Positions 28,431 through 42,000 of a stretch of 64,000 nt of DNA are shown here, one piece after another. The stretch comes from Taeniopygia guttata. Lineage: Eukaryota > Chordata > Aves > Passeriformes > Estrildidae. The stretch is from contig NC_133032.1 of assembly GCF_048771995.1 (NCBI RefSeq), forward strand, positions 23,709,501-23,773,500, written 5' to 3'. The notes under the pieces were generated by a model. It did not search any database, was not told where the DNA came from, and saw only the letters and a list, made by a program, of their open reading frames with translations. The stretch's first letter is position 1; each line of letters begins with the position of its first letter. Made by a program: the position numbers and the translations under genes.

Positions 28431-28476
28431 AGAATCCGAATCATTTAGGTTGAAAAAGACCATCAAGTCAAACTGT
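28431..28476 (-). mobile_element. CR1 LINE 3'-end fragment
   Basis: The plus strand reads as an inverted CR1 3' terminus: agaatc...aatcatttaggttg followed by aaaaagaccatcaagtc. This matches the usual 'GAATCATTTAGGTTGGAAAAGACC' style end with substitutions. It is short and heavily truncated. Confidence 0.7.
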
Positions 28477-29514
28477 AATAATACACTGGCATTACAACAT
28501 AAATGTTTATGCTTGTTTCATAAATTTATCATTCTTGGTGTGGACAGATAGAAAACTTTACTCCATCTCTGCTTTCCTCCTGCTTCTGAAAGGAAGCGCG
28601 AACAAATTTGGGGGTCCTTTTACTCCTTAACTATATATACAAAGGCTTTAGATCACAGGAAACACCCTATGGATGAGCAACAAAGTGATTTTACTGAATC
28701 TATAGATTTAGCTGTTGCTCATGACAAACATCAGAGCTTCTAGAAATAGTAAGTGACACAAGATTTTACGAAGAGGACATATCTAAACCAGGATTTTTGC
28801 ACACATTAACAGAAGATGCAGCACTCAAGAATAGATTTGTATTCAAATGCTGAGTGTGAAGACTGCAAAGATGTATCTACTTCAAACATTCACCAGGACA
28901 TTAAGAAAATTCTTTTTTAACATTAACCATCACTGGTGAACCATAGGCTTACCAGGTGTTTCTAATCCAACACTAGAATTGTCAGTAAAACTGCCCAAAG
29001 ACATTAAAGAAGTAAGCAACCTAGAAGTGAGCACTTAGTGTGCGTGTGGGCAAATTGTTTCAATGCCCCATCTCAGTCTTATTTTAAAAAATGCCTCCAC
29101 TATTATCTGTGAAGTCCCATCCACAGCTGTGCAGTGGATTAAAAAAGGCAGTATCTGGCTTAGTCTACTTTTGTAGCGATTTACATCACAAATTCAGTGG
29201 GAGGTCGTCTGGTTGATGCAGAGGGCAAAGAACAGAGCCAGGCATACATAAGTGGTGCTTTACAAGTCCATTGCCATGATTAAAATGAATAATCCAAGAG
29301 ATAAGCCTCTCATTTCTCCAAGTACTCTAGTCCAGCAGGACATACTAAGCCTCTGCTAACATCACACAAATTGCTAGGACAGGAATAAAAATACTTATGA
29401 ATTACTTTAGTATTTAGACTAACATCTCTGTCTCAGTGACCATGTTTTCTTCTTCACCTATCTCTGATGCACAGCAATTGACAAATTCTGAATCTGAATT
29501 GTTCAGCAGAGCAG

Positions 29515-29570
29515 TTTAGGAGAATTGGAATCATTTAGGAGAATTGGAATCATTTAGGAGGATTGTATCA
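29515..29570 (+). repeat. 19-bp tandem repeat, about three copies
   Basis: The unit tttaggagaattggaatca is repeated exactly at 29515-29533 and 29534-29552. A third diverged copy (one substitution region and a one-base deletion) runs to 29570. The unit shares the 'gaatcatttagg' string seen in inverted CR1 ends, so it may have grown from a CR1 remnant; that link is inference. Confidence 0.9.
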
Positions 29571-31160
29571 TCTCCTTTTTCTAACATAGTTCTCGCCTCA
29601 AAAAGGTTTGTCTAGTACAAACTAATCTTTGAAATTTACTTTTATAGAAACTTATGCAAGAGCAACACAGTTTAATAGCCCAAGTTTAGTTTTCTTTCCA
29701 AGGGTAGACACTGCTACTACAGTAGGTCCTACAGTCATCTGCCAAAGCAATGAGGACTTTGCTAGCCTGGACTATTTTGTTTCACACATATGTAAAGCTG
29801 TCAGCTTTATCATTATCGAGAGGTTGCTGAGGAGACCTGAAGTCAATCAGAAGCATATCACAATGAGTACATGCAGCAGTCTGAGCAGCAAAGCTTCCTG
29901 AGGTTGCTTCAGCACAGCAGCAGTTATCACTCACTGATGCCAGAAAAACTTATCCTTTAAACATAATCTCTAATTCATCTTGATCAACATAGATAAACAT
30001 TTTGTAAAAACACTTTCACAAGGCCTAACTAACCATTTAAAGATCTTCTTTGATTAACAGCCAAAACCCAAGGTTTTGCTAAATAAGAACATATTAGTAT
30101 TTAAAAAAAAAATCCAGGAAAAGTTTGAAGTATTTAATTTACAACCAAGCCTGCAGTTCTCTGCTTCCTACTTTCACAACAAAATTGAAAAACTAAGACA
30201 GGAAGAGGAAATAATAATTCATCCATCAGCTTTGAAACCTTTCTAGGCCTTGGAACAATCACCAAGACAGTATTTAGACAAAGGTCCCACCCAGCACAAG
30301 AAAAGTTGGCCTTGTCCACCTCTCTAAAAACAGAACTAAAAAAAGGGAAACAATCAGTTTCCATTTATAATTAGAAGATAGTCCAACAAATACAACATTT
30401 TCTTCGTGTTTTCAGTTAGCTGGATCTTTGAAATATCTCAATATGAAATAATAAGCTAAAATGCATCTTGCCCAAATCATAACTGTGTAAGAGCTATATT
30501 ACATCTAAATTAATTGCATCTAGACCTATTTTGACCCAATAGCTTCTATAGGACAAAAAATTACCAGTAAACTAACCCAAGAGAGAGTGTTTGCTCTAAA
30601 CCATCACATTCTGTTCATTTAATGGTCATCTTAGTGCATTGGTTTACCATGCTGCTTTAATGTAGGAACTACATTTGACATCCAAAATTTTGCAGCTCCC
30701 TAGGGAAAAAAAAGGAAAGCATGTTAGCTTCCTTTATTTGGAACTGAAGGACTGTCATAACATGCTCTGGAGTAATGTTGCTTAACAAAGATGAAATAAA
30801 AATATTTACAGATTCAACTATTACAAAGCTTGGATCATCAGAAAATAGCTATCATAAAACAAAGCATCTGGAGCGACAGTGAGCAAAAGGACACTTCAGT
30901 ACATGAACTCCATGGCAAGGCCAAACATAGCAACTCCTGTGAGGAGAAAATCAAGGCGGTTGGGATGGTCATTATAAACCATCGCAAAATAAATTAACAC
31001 GAGAAAGATAAGAAATGACACTTCTGAACAAACATCCTCTAAAAATTAGAGGCAGAATAATGTTCTATATGCCTTGTCCCATAACCCCTCAGCTGCACAG
31101 CAACATCCTCAGCCTCTGCAGCCTTCTTTGCTTCCAGCTGCAACTCCTACCCATGAGAGC

Positions 31161-31244
31161 CTGGGGCTGCTCCTCACATACCCTTAACTCCCGAGCACAT
31201 CCCTGAGGCTGCTCCTCACATACCCTTAACTCCCAAGCACATCC
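31161..31244 (+). repeat. 42-bp tandem duplication
   Basis: Two adjacent 42-bp copies (31161-31202 and 31203-31244) differ at only two positions, both G to A. They lie in a locally GC-rich patch (about 31080-31370) of otherwise AT-rich intron. The period is a multiple of three, so one open frame on each strand runs through both copies; no coding function is inferred. Confidence 0.93.
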
Positions 31245-34200
31245 ACTCCGGTTGAGCAGGGCTGCCAATCCCACTGCAGGAGGGAGAGCACCAACAGAGC
31301 TTTCCAGACACTCTCCACACCCAAACAGGGAGCTGCAGGGACTCTGCCAGAAGTTAGAAATTCCACCTCCCTGTCAGCACTGGCAGCAACTTCAAAATGA
31401 TGGTCACAACCAGCATTAGCAACTGGGCCTTGGCAAGAAAATACTGCTTAGAATATTTTGCAATATGCATCTTGCAGAGCTTTTCTGCACACAAACTAAG
31501 CATGGTATTTAGAAACAAGAAAACAGTTCCTTCAGAAAACACATCCCATAGATTACCTGAATAGTTGTAATAGCCACTTATAAAAAAAAATAAATCAGTT
31601 GTTTACCAGAAATTGCAGATAGGACCTGAGAATTTCATTGCCTTAAATAACATTCTGGTGGCAAAAATTAGTAATAGGAAGTTAGTTATGAAAACATTTT
31701 CATAAGAAGTACCATAGTTACACCTTTGTCACTCAAATCTCTTGTGGGAGAAGGAGCTTTCACCACCCTGAAAGTCTAAAATGTTTTGACAAAGCAAGCC
31801 ACCTTTTCTATAGAAACACATATGTCGAAGTATTTTGCAAAAGCAGCAGAAGCAGATATTTTGTAGACAGCAGATTTCCGTTCACATGGTTGTAATCTCA
31901 TCAAGATATATTTGAAAAATAAAGCAGAACTACACCAATTTTAAATACAATAAAAATTTAAACTGCTCACTTCTGGTAACAGCAACCTCTAGTTTTGCTT
32001 GGCTACAGAAGCAATCATTCTGAAACCCCTTTCAGTTTGTATCCAAAATAAACGTCTTAGGAAAGTTTACTTCCCCTCCTAAAAACTGCAGGTTGAGATT
32101 ATTTTATCCCTTCCCAAAAACATGATTAAAGTAACTCACTATGCTGTTCCATTTCTGCAGCTCTTGCCATTTTTTCCTATGAAACTGATTAGCATAATAC
32201 TATTTGCATCCTTCAGTTATTTTCTTTATCCACTGAAGTATGGATAATTTCATTCTGAAAATATTTTCAAGGTAGTATTTTTCTTCATAGTAAAAACTTA
32301 GAAATTATAGGACTCATAGAATATAACAACATTTGGGGGCTTCTTTCCTAAATAATGGATTTTTAACAGTGCTGGCAAATTCCCAAGGCCATGCAGGAAG
32401 ACAACAGAATTCATCTTTGAGACAACTCTACAGGGAAGAGCAGGAAAGAATGAAATATCAGACAGTTCTGATTCCCTACAAGGCAGCAGGAGGTCTTGAT
32501 TTCAGGAAATGGCAATCAAGTATTTGTTCTCTGACTGAAGGATTCCCAAACAGCTAAGAAATTTAGTTTATAGCAACACCTCTGTCAAGAGTTATTTATG
32601 ACCTGCCTGAATTACCACACCACCATAGCAGTTCCAGGAGGGGAGAGCAAGCCCAAAGGGAAAGTATCCAGCCTGGTGAGAACACACAGTCTCCAAGGGA
32701 GCAATCAAATACCACAGTGAAATTGCCTCGAGCACTGAAAAATTCAGAAAAATGGTAGAGAACAATGATGCCAAGAGAGTGTCATTATTGCACTGAAAAG
32801 AAAAATTCTGGGGCTAAAGATACTCCATCAGTCTGGAAAAATATGAAGCTTAAATAGCTTCAGGACACATTCCAACAAAAGGTGAATGCTGAATACTAAG
32901 TAGGAGCAGCCTCCAAGAATCTTCAGCTTTTCACGTTGCTTGGGAGAGTAATGTACGCAACCTCCACCCTCCTATGGCAAAAAGGAAAAACCACCTGCAG
33001 AAAGAGAACATGACATAAATATACTAAGATTGAAAGCCAACTGCTGCAGGAAGAGTACCTAAAAACTTGTCATACAAAGCAGTATTTGTCATATTTGAGA
33101 CAAAGGTGTCTACTTCAGCAAAATCTGTTCCAAAGGAAACAACTGGCTTCCTCACCTGTACAGCTGTGGTCAGCAGGGAGACTGGCTGTGAAGGCTGGGG
33201 CTGCAGCAAACAGCCCAGCACAAGAACCATTGTGTCCTCTTTAACCTCACTGATAGCAAACACTAAAGAGCTATCTGACATCCTCAAAGACCAGTGAAGA
33301 AGTAAATAAATTAACTTCTGTTCTCATACAGTGGTTTAGAAGTTTCATCCTTCTAAAGAGTAATCACAAAGACTCCTCTTATATTCAATAAAATAATCTC
33401 TTTGCTGTTCTTTCTCATTTGTCTCTCCAGAATACTCTTTTTAATCAGCATTGTAGACATACTGCTTTTGGGGAAGAAGTTATTTAAAAAAACAAACCAG
33501 CTTTTATTGTGCTGCATAGTGTCCTTATGGAGTGTCTGCCTTTCTTTCTCTTACCATCAATCTCAAACACACATGAAGGATGGGGTTTTCATCTCTGAAA
33601 CTGTAACACATGAACTAAAGACTCACCACTATGTTATCATGGCAACAAAAATAAAAGCTTTCAACACTATTGTGGAGTTAAAAGAAATAAACACAGTAAC
33701 TCCTACATAATCCAAAGTTAGTTTTCAAGCAAAAACTACCTAACTTTTTCCACATTCTGAAGTGTTGGGACACTGGAAGGGTCTCACTTTTGTTAAATAC
33801 AGCAAATGTTTTTAAAAGCATGAGGAAAAAAATACCCAGAATTTACTGCGATTCAACAAGTCTGCGGACAACGTGATATTGTCATTCTTAGGAGTTCAGT
33901 GCTGGCATCATAGTGCAACACTCCTGCAAGTCTTGGCAAACCCTACTGTTGTAAAGGTGCTGCAAGGTGATCTTGGACAGAACCCCAAACACACTGCAAA
34001 AACTGGGTCAATACTTAGCTTTGATCTGCTCAGGGACAGCACAGATACAAGAGTGACTAGATAAATGCATCAAGTCAAAACATGTCTCAGAGTAGAACCC
34101 ACAATAAGGAGGGAATCACAATGACAGTGAATGAAATAATTCTTTTTCTGATAATCTGGACTTCTATGTGTAGTTTTTACATCTTTAGTCAAATTGTCTT

Positions 34201-36026
34201 CCAGTATAGGAAGGCCACAGACCAAAATCAAGGAGCAGATTTTGAGTTGACAGTAACGTGGTTATGGTGGAGAGTGAGTGGGGGCAAAAAAAAAAAAACA
34301 ACTGAGCAAATATTCAGAGGTTGAGTGCCATCGCTGTGGCTTTTCCAGACATTTAGAAAACAGTGATCACATTGCAAATTGTTTCAAAGCAGAATACATT
34401 TAAATCCAACATATAGGGCAAACACCATGATTATGTGGAAAAAATATTGCAGCTATACAGTTTTTAACTTGACAATGTAATTAATGATCTTCACCATTAA
34501 CTGATGACCATTTGCCTTGCAGTAAAATAAAATGTTCTATTTTTAAGTGGCAAGATAAGATTGGGAAAAAAACCCACAGGAAACTGGAAAGGTATTTGGC
34601 CATAAACGAGGTAAAGCAGCTATTTAAAAATGGCAAGCAGCCTCTAGCAAAGTCTAGAAATACTTACCCAAGGCCACATTAGCTCCACACTGCAAGCATT
34701 CAGCACTGTTCCCCTGCTCTACACATCCAGCCTATTCTCTTAAGCTGCCAGACACACTCAGACATGCAAGGCTCCTGTGCTCCTGACTTTCAACACCAGG
34801 CACTGGCTTCACAGGACAAACAAAATATGGCTAGCCAGGACAAAGCTTTCACACATGAACTGCTCTTGCTTACAGAAAAAAAAAATTACAGGAGAAATGT
34901 TATAAAAAAAAAATTAACTGGATTCATGAAACATTTTCCCCCCTTCTCTGCCCCAGTCCAAGGGAAGGATTTTGTAGGTCCATCACAAGCGTTTCTTGTC
35001 TGTATGAATACATACTTCCATACTATCCTATATCTCCCTGTATTTTGGCAGTCATAGATACTCCAACACCATCCTGAACATCTCCGTGTTTTGGCTCTAT
35101 CCATACAGTAATTATTACAAGCAACAATTTCTCCAGAAGATTATTTATATGGGATTACATGAGAAAGGTCCTACTGCTAACATTATGCAAGCTCTGGCCA
35201 AACAGTCTTGCCCTTAAAAGTAACCATTTCACAACACAGAATATCCTTTGAAGTGAGCAGGAGCATGGAATTATGTCCTGAGCTGTTCTCTTCCAAGTCT
35301 CCAAATGCTCCTATGTGCACTTATACTTTTCTTTTTGCTTTTCACACCTCTCAGAAGAAAGTACAGTGGTGTCCTTAGGGAAGAAGACACTCAGATTTGT
35401 AAAACCAACCACAAATCCATTATCGTAATGACTCAATTAATTAAGCAGTTAGGCATGGCTGGAAGCGACCTGCTGGGAGAGACAAGGCTAAACTTCTCCT
35501 GTAGTATCTAAACCACCAAGAAACAAACCCCAGAGCAGTCAATAGCAAAGGAAGCATTAATCATTATTATCACTGGAAACACCATGAAGCTTATCTTGAA
35601 AGTTAAAGAACCACTTGAGAAAAGCAGCAATTCTCCCTGATGCATTGCCTGGATTATTTTACTGCTATTGAGCACTAAATCATCACAGAAAAGAGACAAC
35701 CCTGGAATTCTTTGATTCTTAGTGGCTCATCTGAAGCCTTTAGAAACTCATTTAACAGCTGTTATGTGCCCAGCCATCTCAGGTCTTTCCAGAAAGATAC
35801 TAAATACCTACCAGATGTCTTGAGTCTTGAATGCTTCTCAAGTTAGCCTCTCCAGTCTTTTTTAAAAGGGATTTAAAATTATAATTGCAATTTAACTGCC
35901 ACAACCCATACATTTGAGCACAACAGGTATCCCAAACATCTTCCTGATGTAGGAAAATCTTCTATATAGCAACCAAAACACATATCATATATGCAATGGT
36001 AAAACAGTAAAAATAAAATGTTGAAC

Positions 36027-36110
36027 TAAAAAAAAATGAAAACAAAACCAAACCCACAACCAACCAAAACAGAAAAACAAGCACCAAGCCAAATGGAAAA
36101 CAAAACCTAT
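36027..36110. repeat. A/C-rich low-complexity tract
   Basis: The plus strand consists almost only of A and C with rare G or T. On the PLCL1 sense strand it is therefore a G/T-rich tract. No regular unit is evident. Confidence 0.75.
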
Positions 36111-36470
36111 TGTATTTTCAAAAACATGAAAGAGGGAGGAAATCTACAAGATTTCTACCTCAACAAAATCTGGTGTAGATTAATGGGTAGCCAAGTCACC
36201 TGAGAAGCAATTGATGATATCAAGTTATACAAACACACAGCATGTTTGCATCTTTTCTACAACATCACTCTTTCATATAATTTAATTTCATATTTGCATT
36301 CATCTATTAATTACTTTATTGGATCCTAATAAATCCAAAGGGGCAATACAAGGTTATACCAAAATGTTCCCCATGGATTCAGGTATCAGATTCTAATTAG
36401 AAATATAAAAATTTCATTAAGAGAAAAGTCATTTTGAACAACCACTAAAATACAGGCAGGTGTAACAACC

Positions 36471-36581
36471 AGCCCCCCCCCCAAAAAAAAACCCAACCCA
36501 AAACCAAACACAAACCATAAAGAAAAACAACCACCACCACCAAAGAAAAACAACCACCACCACCAAAGAAAAACAACAAAC
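36471..36581. repeat. A/C-rich tract with 23-bp minisatellite
   Basis: A run of C then A is followed by A/C-only sequence. From 36519 a 23-bp unit (aaagaaaaacaacc followed by three ACC triplets) is repeated: two identical copies at 36519-36541 and 36542-36564, and a partial third to 36576. The whole block lacks T except for a few bases. Confidence 0.9.
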
Positions 36582-39039
36582 TGTTTTATTAATTCAACTG
36601 TATAGCTGACCTTTTATATACACAGCCAGGAAGATCAGAGAACAATTTTCCCTGCCCAAACTGCAAGTAGCTGCTATTTTTCTGCTGGGGGCATTCATTG
36701 GTCCTACCCTGAAAGACGGCATTCATTTCTAACTGCCACTATCAAGCACTCACAACGGTAACATCCACTGGGGATACCAAACTCTTTGCCAAAGGCTCAC
36801 AATTTGTCTTTTCTACCTAAGAATCATACAGACCAAAGCCTACTTTGGTGTAGCAGGCCAGAAGAACATACATTAGAACCTCTGGCCTGCAACACCTTTG
36901 TTCAAGCAATTCTGTTGGCAAGAGAAGTGCTCTGTGTCCTCAATCTGTACCTCTCTTCCTCCTACAGCAGCTTTTTGCAGAAAACACCAGCTCAGGCTGT
37001 AGGTAAGCACACCAGTTTTGCAGCACACACATCAGTCTATGGATGCAATGTTTGGTCTTCTTCATTCTCTGGTTGTTCTCATTCTTATTTTCATCTCTGT
37101 CTTACAGGAAATGGGTGCATGGCCTTTGTCCACACAGAAACTTTTTTAAATTAAGACCTAATGCAAATCACTACCTAGGCACTCTAGTACCAGCTTTAGT
37201 TTCAGCTACCTCCTGATGACCATCTGTTCAAAACTTGAGACTTGTCCATACACAATTTTTTTTAGAAAAACCTTTCAAATAAACCATTCCAACTTGTATT
37301 TACAGTATACCAAAAAGAGCAGGAGACAGAAAGAAATATTTCCAACACATGCAAGTTGTTTAGTAGTGTAAACCATACTTGACCTTCTTATTCATATACT
37401 TCTGCTGCAATATTGAATTTAAATGTCCTTTTCTTCCTTTTGAAAAGAAGTGCTATCTTCCAATAACTACCACATTCAGTTCTTGGATTCATGCAAGGAA
37501 AAAAATGCCATAATTTCCCACTGCTAAAATTATGCAGTACTGCAAAATTTTCTGCATAAAAAGTCAATTTAACATGTTCTGTGAATTTTTACTATCATGC
37601 AAAGTATATATGATACTTATATACATAGATGAAGGGGAAGATAATAAACTGAGCAAGTGGGAACTATGTTCTTTAGAACATGCACGTATCCAGACACAAA
37701 CACTTCAGTGTTTTCCTTGAGTAGTATTTGGAGAACTGTGCAATATGTGCTCCTGGCTGCAATATGCCACAACACAAGCTAGAGACATTCTGCAACCCTT
37801 GAGTAGGTGTACAGATAAATAAACAAACTAAATGGTATTTCAAATGAAATATAAAGTTCTAGATTATACCCCAGCAGTGGTGGATTTCAGCAGGGTCATG
37901 TATTTTGCCTCACAACCATTCAAAGCAGACACAAAATGCTGCAACCTTCTTAGGTTAGAAAGCTGATATTTCTTCTCCTGGTGAACAGAACATTGTGCCC
38001 ACACTGTTCCTTTCAAGTTCTCAGATTTCTAAAAACTATGCCAAATGCACTTGCAGTAGGATATAGCTAGCTGTTTATTCAAGCTGAGAGCTGTGTACCA
38101 TTGGAGAAGCTAAAAGCTAGTCTGAAGTGAGATACAGTTTCCTCTTTGCAGAGCAAGGCTACATGGAAGCCAGGCACCAGCTTTACTCCAATTTTCTTAA
38201 GTAAGCTAAGAAAAACGTGTGGCCCTCTATAGTGGGAAGGCAAGGTACTGCTATACAGGATAAGAGTGTACTCTTAAGCTCCAGGTTTTTTTATTTATCA
38301 GAATTTAAGTCTTGATAATTTCAAAAGGAACAAAATTGCTCTCTTCCCCAGACATCACAGGCACTGCCACAAGCAGGTACAAGGTGCTTTCCCAACATCT
38401 CAGCTCTGTGCTCTGCACTGCCCTATTTCACATGCTCCCTGTTACACCTCTCAGTCTCATCTCTTCTTAGTAAACAGGATCATCCATCCAGCCCCAGCTC
38501 ACATCTAAACATGATACTGGCCATTAGCCCTTGGAAAGGTGAGCTCTTTGGGCAAAGTCACAAGATTTTATCACAAGTGCTTGTATGTCAGCATTTCACA
38601 GCACACGGGGACATCGTTACAGTCTTTACGCTGACCAATGCAAATGAGGATGTTAACCTCATCTCATTAAAATAACCTTTTTTCCTATCACTTAAGCTTT
38701 ACTTGCTCCCCACACCCATGCCCTTCCCAGCCGAGCTCCTGAAGATAGGCAAAGCACGATGCTTAACTCAGTCACATTTCACTCTCCCAAGCCACACAAT
38801 TAACTAATCCTCCCCCATCTACTGCTGCAACCCAGCTTCTTCTGCAGGAAAATATCACAGTCCTTGCACTGGTCTGTGTAATCTATACTCAGCATGAGAA
38901 TGTGAAATAATTTAAGTAGTTATAATCATTAAAATTAAAAAAAAAAAGTCTTCAAAGTCACAAGGTGCTGCTGCAGGGAACACTCCTCTGGCAACCAAGG
39001 GTACCAGGAAAATGTTCTGAAGGCTACAAACAGGCTCCA

Positions 39040-39059
39040 GTTTGATCTTAAGATCAAAC
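39040..39059. repeat. 20-bp perfect palindrome
   Basis: GTTTGATCTTAAGATCAAAC is exactly its own reverse complement, with no loop. Flanking bases do not extend the symmetry. It could be a chance palindrome or a dimeric protein site. Confidence 0.85.
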
Positions 39060-42000
39060 AGAGATTTGGATCAGTCCATTGAAATTGCTCACTTCTAAGC
39101 ACTAGCCCTGTCCACCAAAGCAGTGTATCTCAGTACCAGGTATGAGCGTACTCCCTTTCATCCATAAGGATGTAGCTAAAAGAAGTATTGAATGTGAACA
39201 GAATTGTAAACCTGCACTTGGCACACAGATGCCGCAGCAGCACTGCCAAGCAAACAAACAAATGTATTTGCTATGAGTTAAGTCATCTATTTTTTTCTCC
39301 GTTCTAATAACAACTTAGTCTTTTTTGTGCTTCTAATAAGAACAACTTATCTAGAAATAATCTCCCAAAATTCATTCTTCAGCAGTATTAACACTGATAT
39401 TTAAAGAAATACGGTTTTGCCAAACAAACCTTGTGTAGCTCCAAGTAGAATCAGCATAACATAATTAACCTCATTTTAAGAGTCTGAAAAAGAAAATTGT
39501 GAAGTAAAATAACAGGGTTTAGTGATTGGCTATTTGTGTTCAATCCAATCCCTCCTCCATTGATAGCAATGGGAAAATTGCCACTGATTTCAGACTGCAG
39601 AAACTATGTTTATACTGAAAATCTGCATTGCTTTAGGGAGCAACTGCCACTGTGAATCATAACACCGAGGAAGAAATTCACAAGCTACGTGAATACCCTA
39701 ACTTGCATTTCCAAATCATAGACAAATACAACTGATTTTACATAACACTGGGAGACAAGCGTTCCTTCAGGATACATCCATATGTATGTCCCACGACAAA
39801 CCTGTCCTTACCTCCGTGCCAAGGCCTGGATGTCACTCATGGAGCAAGGCTGGCTCCAGCAAATAAAGGCTCCATTCCCAATGAAGGCTGTGTAGCTTCC
39901 AGGCAGTCAGGGGCACTGGGCTCCATCTACCATTGAACACAAAATGTTTGCAGAAAGTCTTTTTTCTTATGTTGCATGAATTCCAACATCTATTTTTCAT
40001 CCAGTGCTCAGAGAATTTTTTATTACAGTATTTACATGAGGTAGCTTGGAGGTGTACCATACTTCAGTGGACCATAGTACTTTTATTAAACTTTAACATT
40101 TGCTAAATTAATGCAATAACCCCCTACATAATCTCATTCAGAAAAAGAGGAAGGATCTTACCGTAATCCCTTCACAGTGCTTTCTCTTGATAGCTCTTGC
40201 TCAGAGAGTTCAGCACTCCCTCTAGGTGAGCAAATACAACTTCTAATCAGATATTCATGGAAGTTGTTATAAAATCAAATTAAAAGAACAACAATAAAAT
40301 CCACATGGGTCTTCCAAGCAAGACTACAGCTTATAAAAAAATTAAATGCAGGAACCCAGAACTCATCTGCATTTATGATAAGTGTTGCCCATAACGTATT
40401 TTGCATCCTAAGAGAAAAATTAACATTAAGTAAAAATTATTCTTCTCATTCTTCTATGCAAGTAGGCTAGAACTGACAAAATCACCAAGATCGTATATTT
40501 TCTCAAAAAATCATCCCAACAATGCAAACAAAACTAAAACATCATTGTGATATTAAAATTCAATGGTAAGCTTGCCTAAATGCTACAGGGGTATGGAAAG
40601 CTTAATAGGGAATGTCCAAACAGGCAGCAATCTTCACTTACAAAGAGAGAGATGTAAGAAATCACCACCAAGCTGACAAGAACAGGACCAAGGCAGCCCT
40701 CAAGTATCCTCCCGTTGTTCTCTCAACCAGAGCTGCATAAATGTTTGGGGCAAAAAAACCCTCTGGCTTCTGGCAGCCACCTTGTGCCCTCTTCCAGGTT
40801 CCCCAAACCTGACATCATTCAGCAGCCAGTCCCCTTAAACACCTACACACCTCCAGCACAGTGCATGCCCAGAAGACCACAAAACCAGAGCAACCCAGCT
40901 CAGGCAACAAACTGTTGTTTTCCTGTGGGACTCTCCCTGCAGTGGAGCTCAGAGCTGCATCTACAAATGCATGACTGTACTCTCAAAATTCTTCCTCAAG
41001 TCCTGGTCCTTTATCTCACCCCTGTCCTGCTTGTGCACCTTTGGCTGACTCCTGACTCCAGTGCCCAACCTCCCAGGGTTTTATTTCAGCCTTGCCTGCT
41101 CCATGCTCTCAGCAGCGCTCTGATTACATATAATCCAATTTTCTGAATTTCACTTGAGCTTCTAGACATGCTCTCACCCTGCTCTGTCCTGTGGCTTTTT
41201 TGTGGTGTACTCAAGCACTAGCATCTGACTCCTGATCAAGGAGTTTTACCTCTTATTGCTATTTATTTCCTGGCTTTTTCTTGCAAGCCTGCTGTAGCTG
41301 TCATTCTCAGGCAGGCTCCAAAGCACACCTACTCCTCAAAATGCATTGACTGCAGTAGGAGCCAACAGAATCTCTTAAATTCATGTAATCTTCTTCATCA
41401 ATACTCCTGGAAGAAGTTTTTGTCTGGCTGCTTGCTCTTCTGGTTTGGTTGTTAAGCAGACACACTATAGGAGATGCATCAACACAAAATGGAGAGAAGT
41501 CCCACAGTATACACAAAAGCAAGATGGATATGGACACATTTCCATGAGCAGCAGGCATCTCATACCCCTGCACTTTACTTAAAGAACACCCTTTTTTGTT
41601 GTATTTACCCTCCAAACTATCTGAAAGAATGAAACAGCATCAAAAATTTTCATAGCCTACAATCAAAACAAATTAGTAATCCATCAAACCCACTTAATCA
41701 ATTAAAAACACCCTGTGTCCACCTATAGCTATACCAAAACAAGCATCCAGTGAACAATGATGATTTGAGCCCTAATTATTGACCACTCTGAGTCTTCTAC
41801 AGCCATTTACACCCATACAAATTAATATATGACAACTCTGAAGTATTCAAACACATTTCCACTTTCAACAAATCTCTGAACAAGGAACTAGTCAGCACAT
41901 GCTCCTTTTACCCCTTCAAGAAGTACCAAAGCAGCATAACATAGGTCAACCTGAAGGACAACCAGGATCCAGCAGGATGGAGAGCCTCTGGGGAAAATCC

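Noticed and set aside
40715..41146. 143-codon plus-strand open frame in a GC-richer patch
   Set aside because: No domain, no flanking splice or polyadenylation pattern. The length is explained by local composition.
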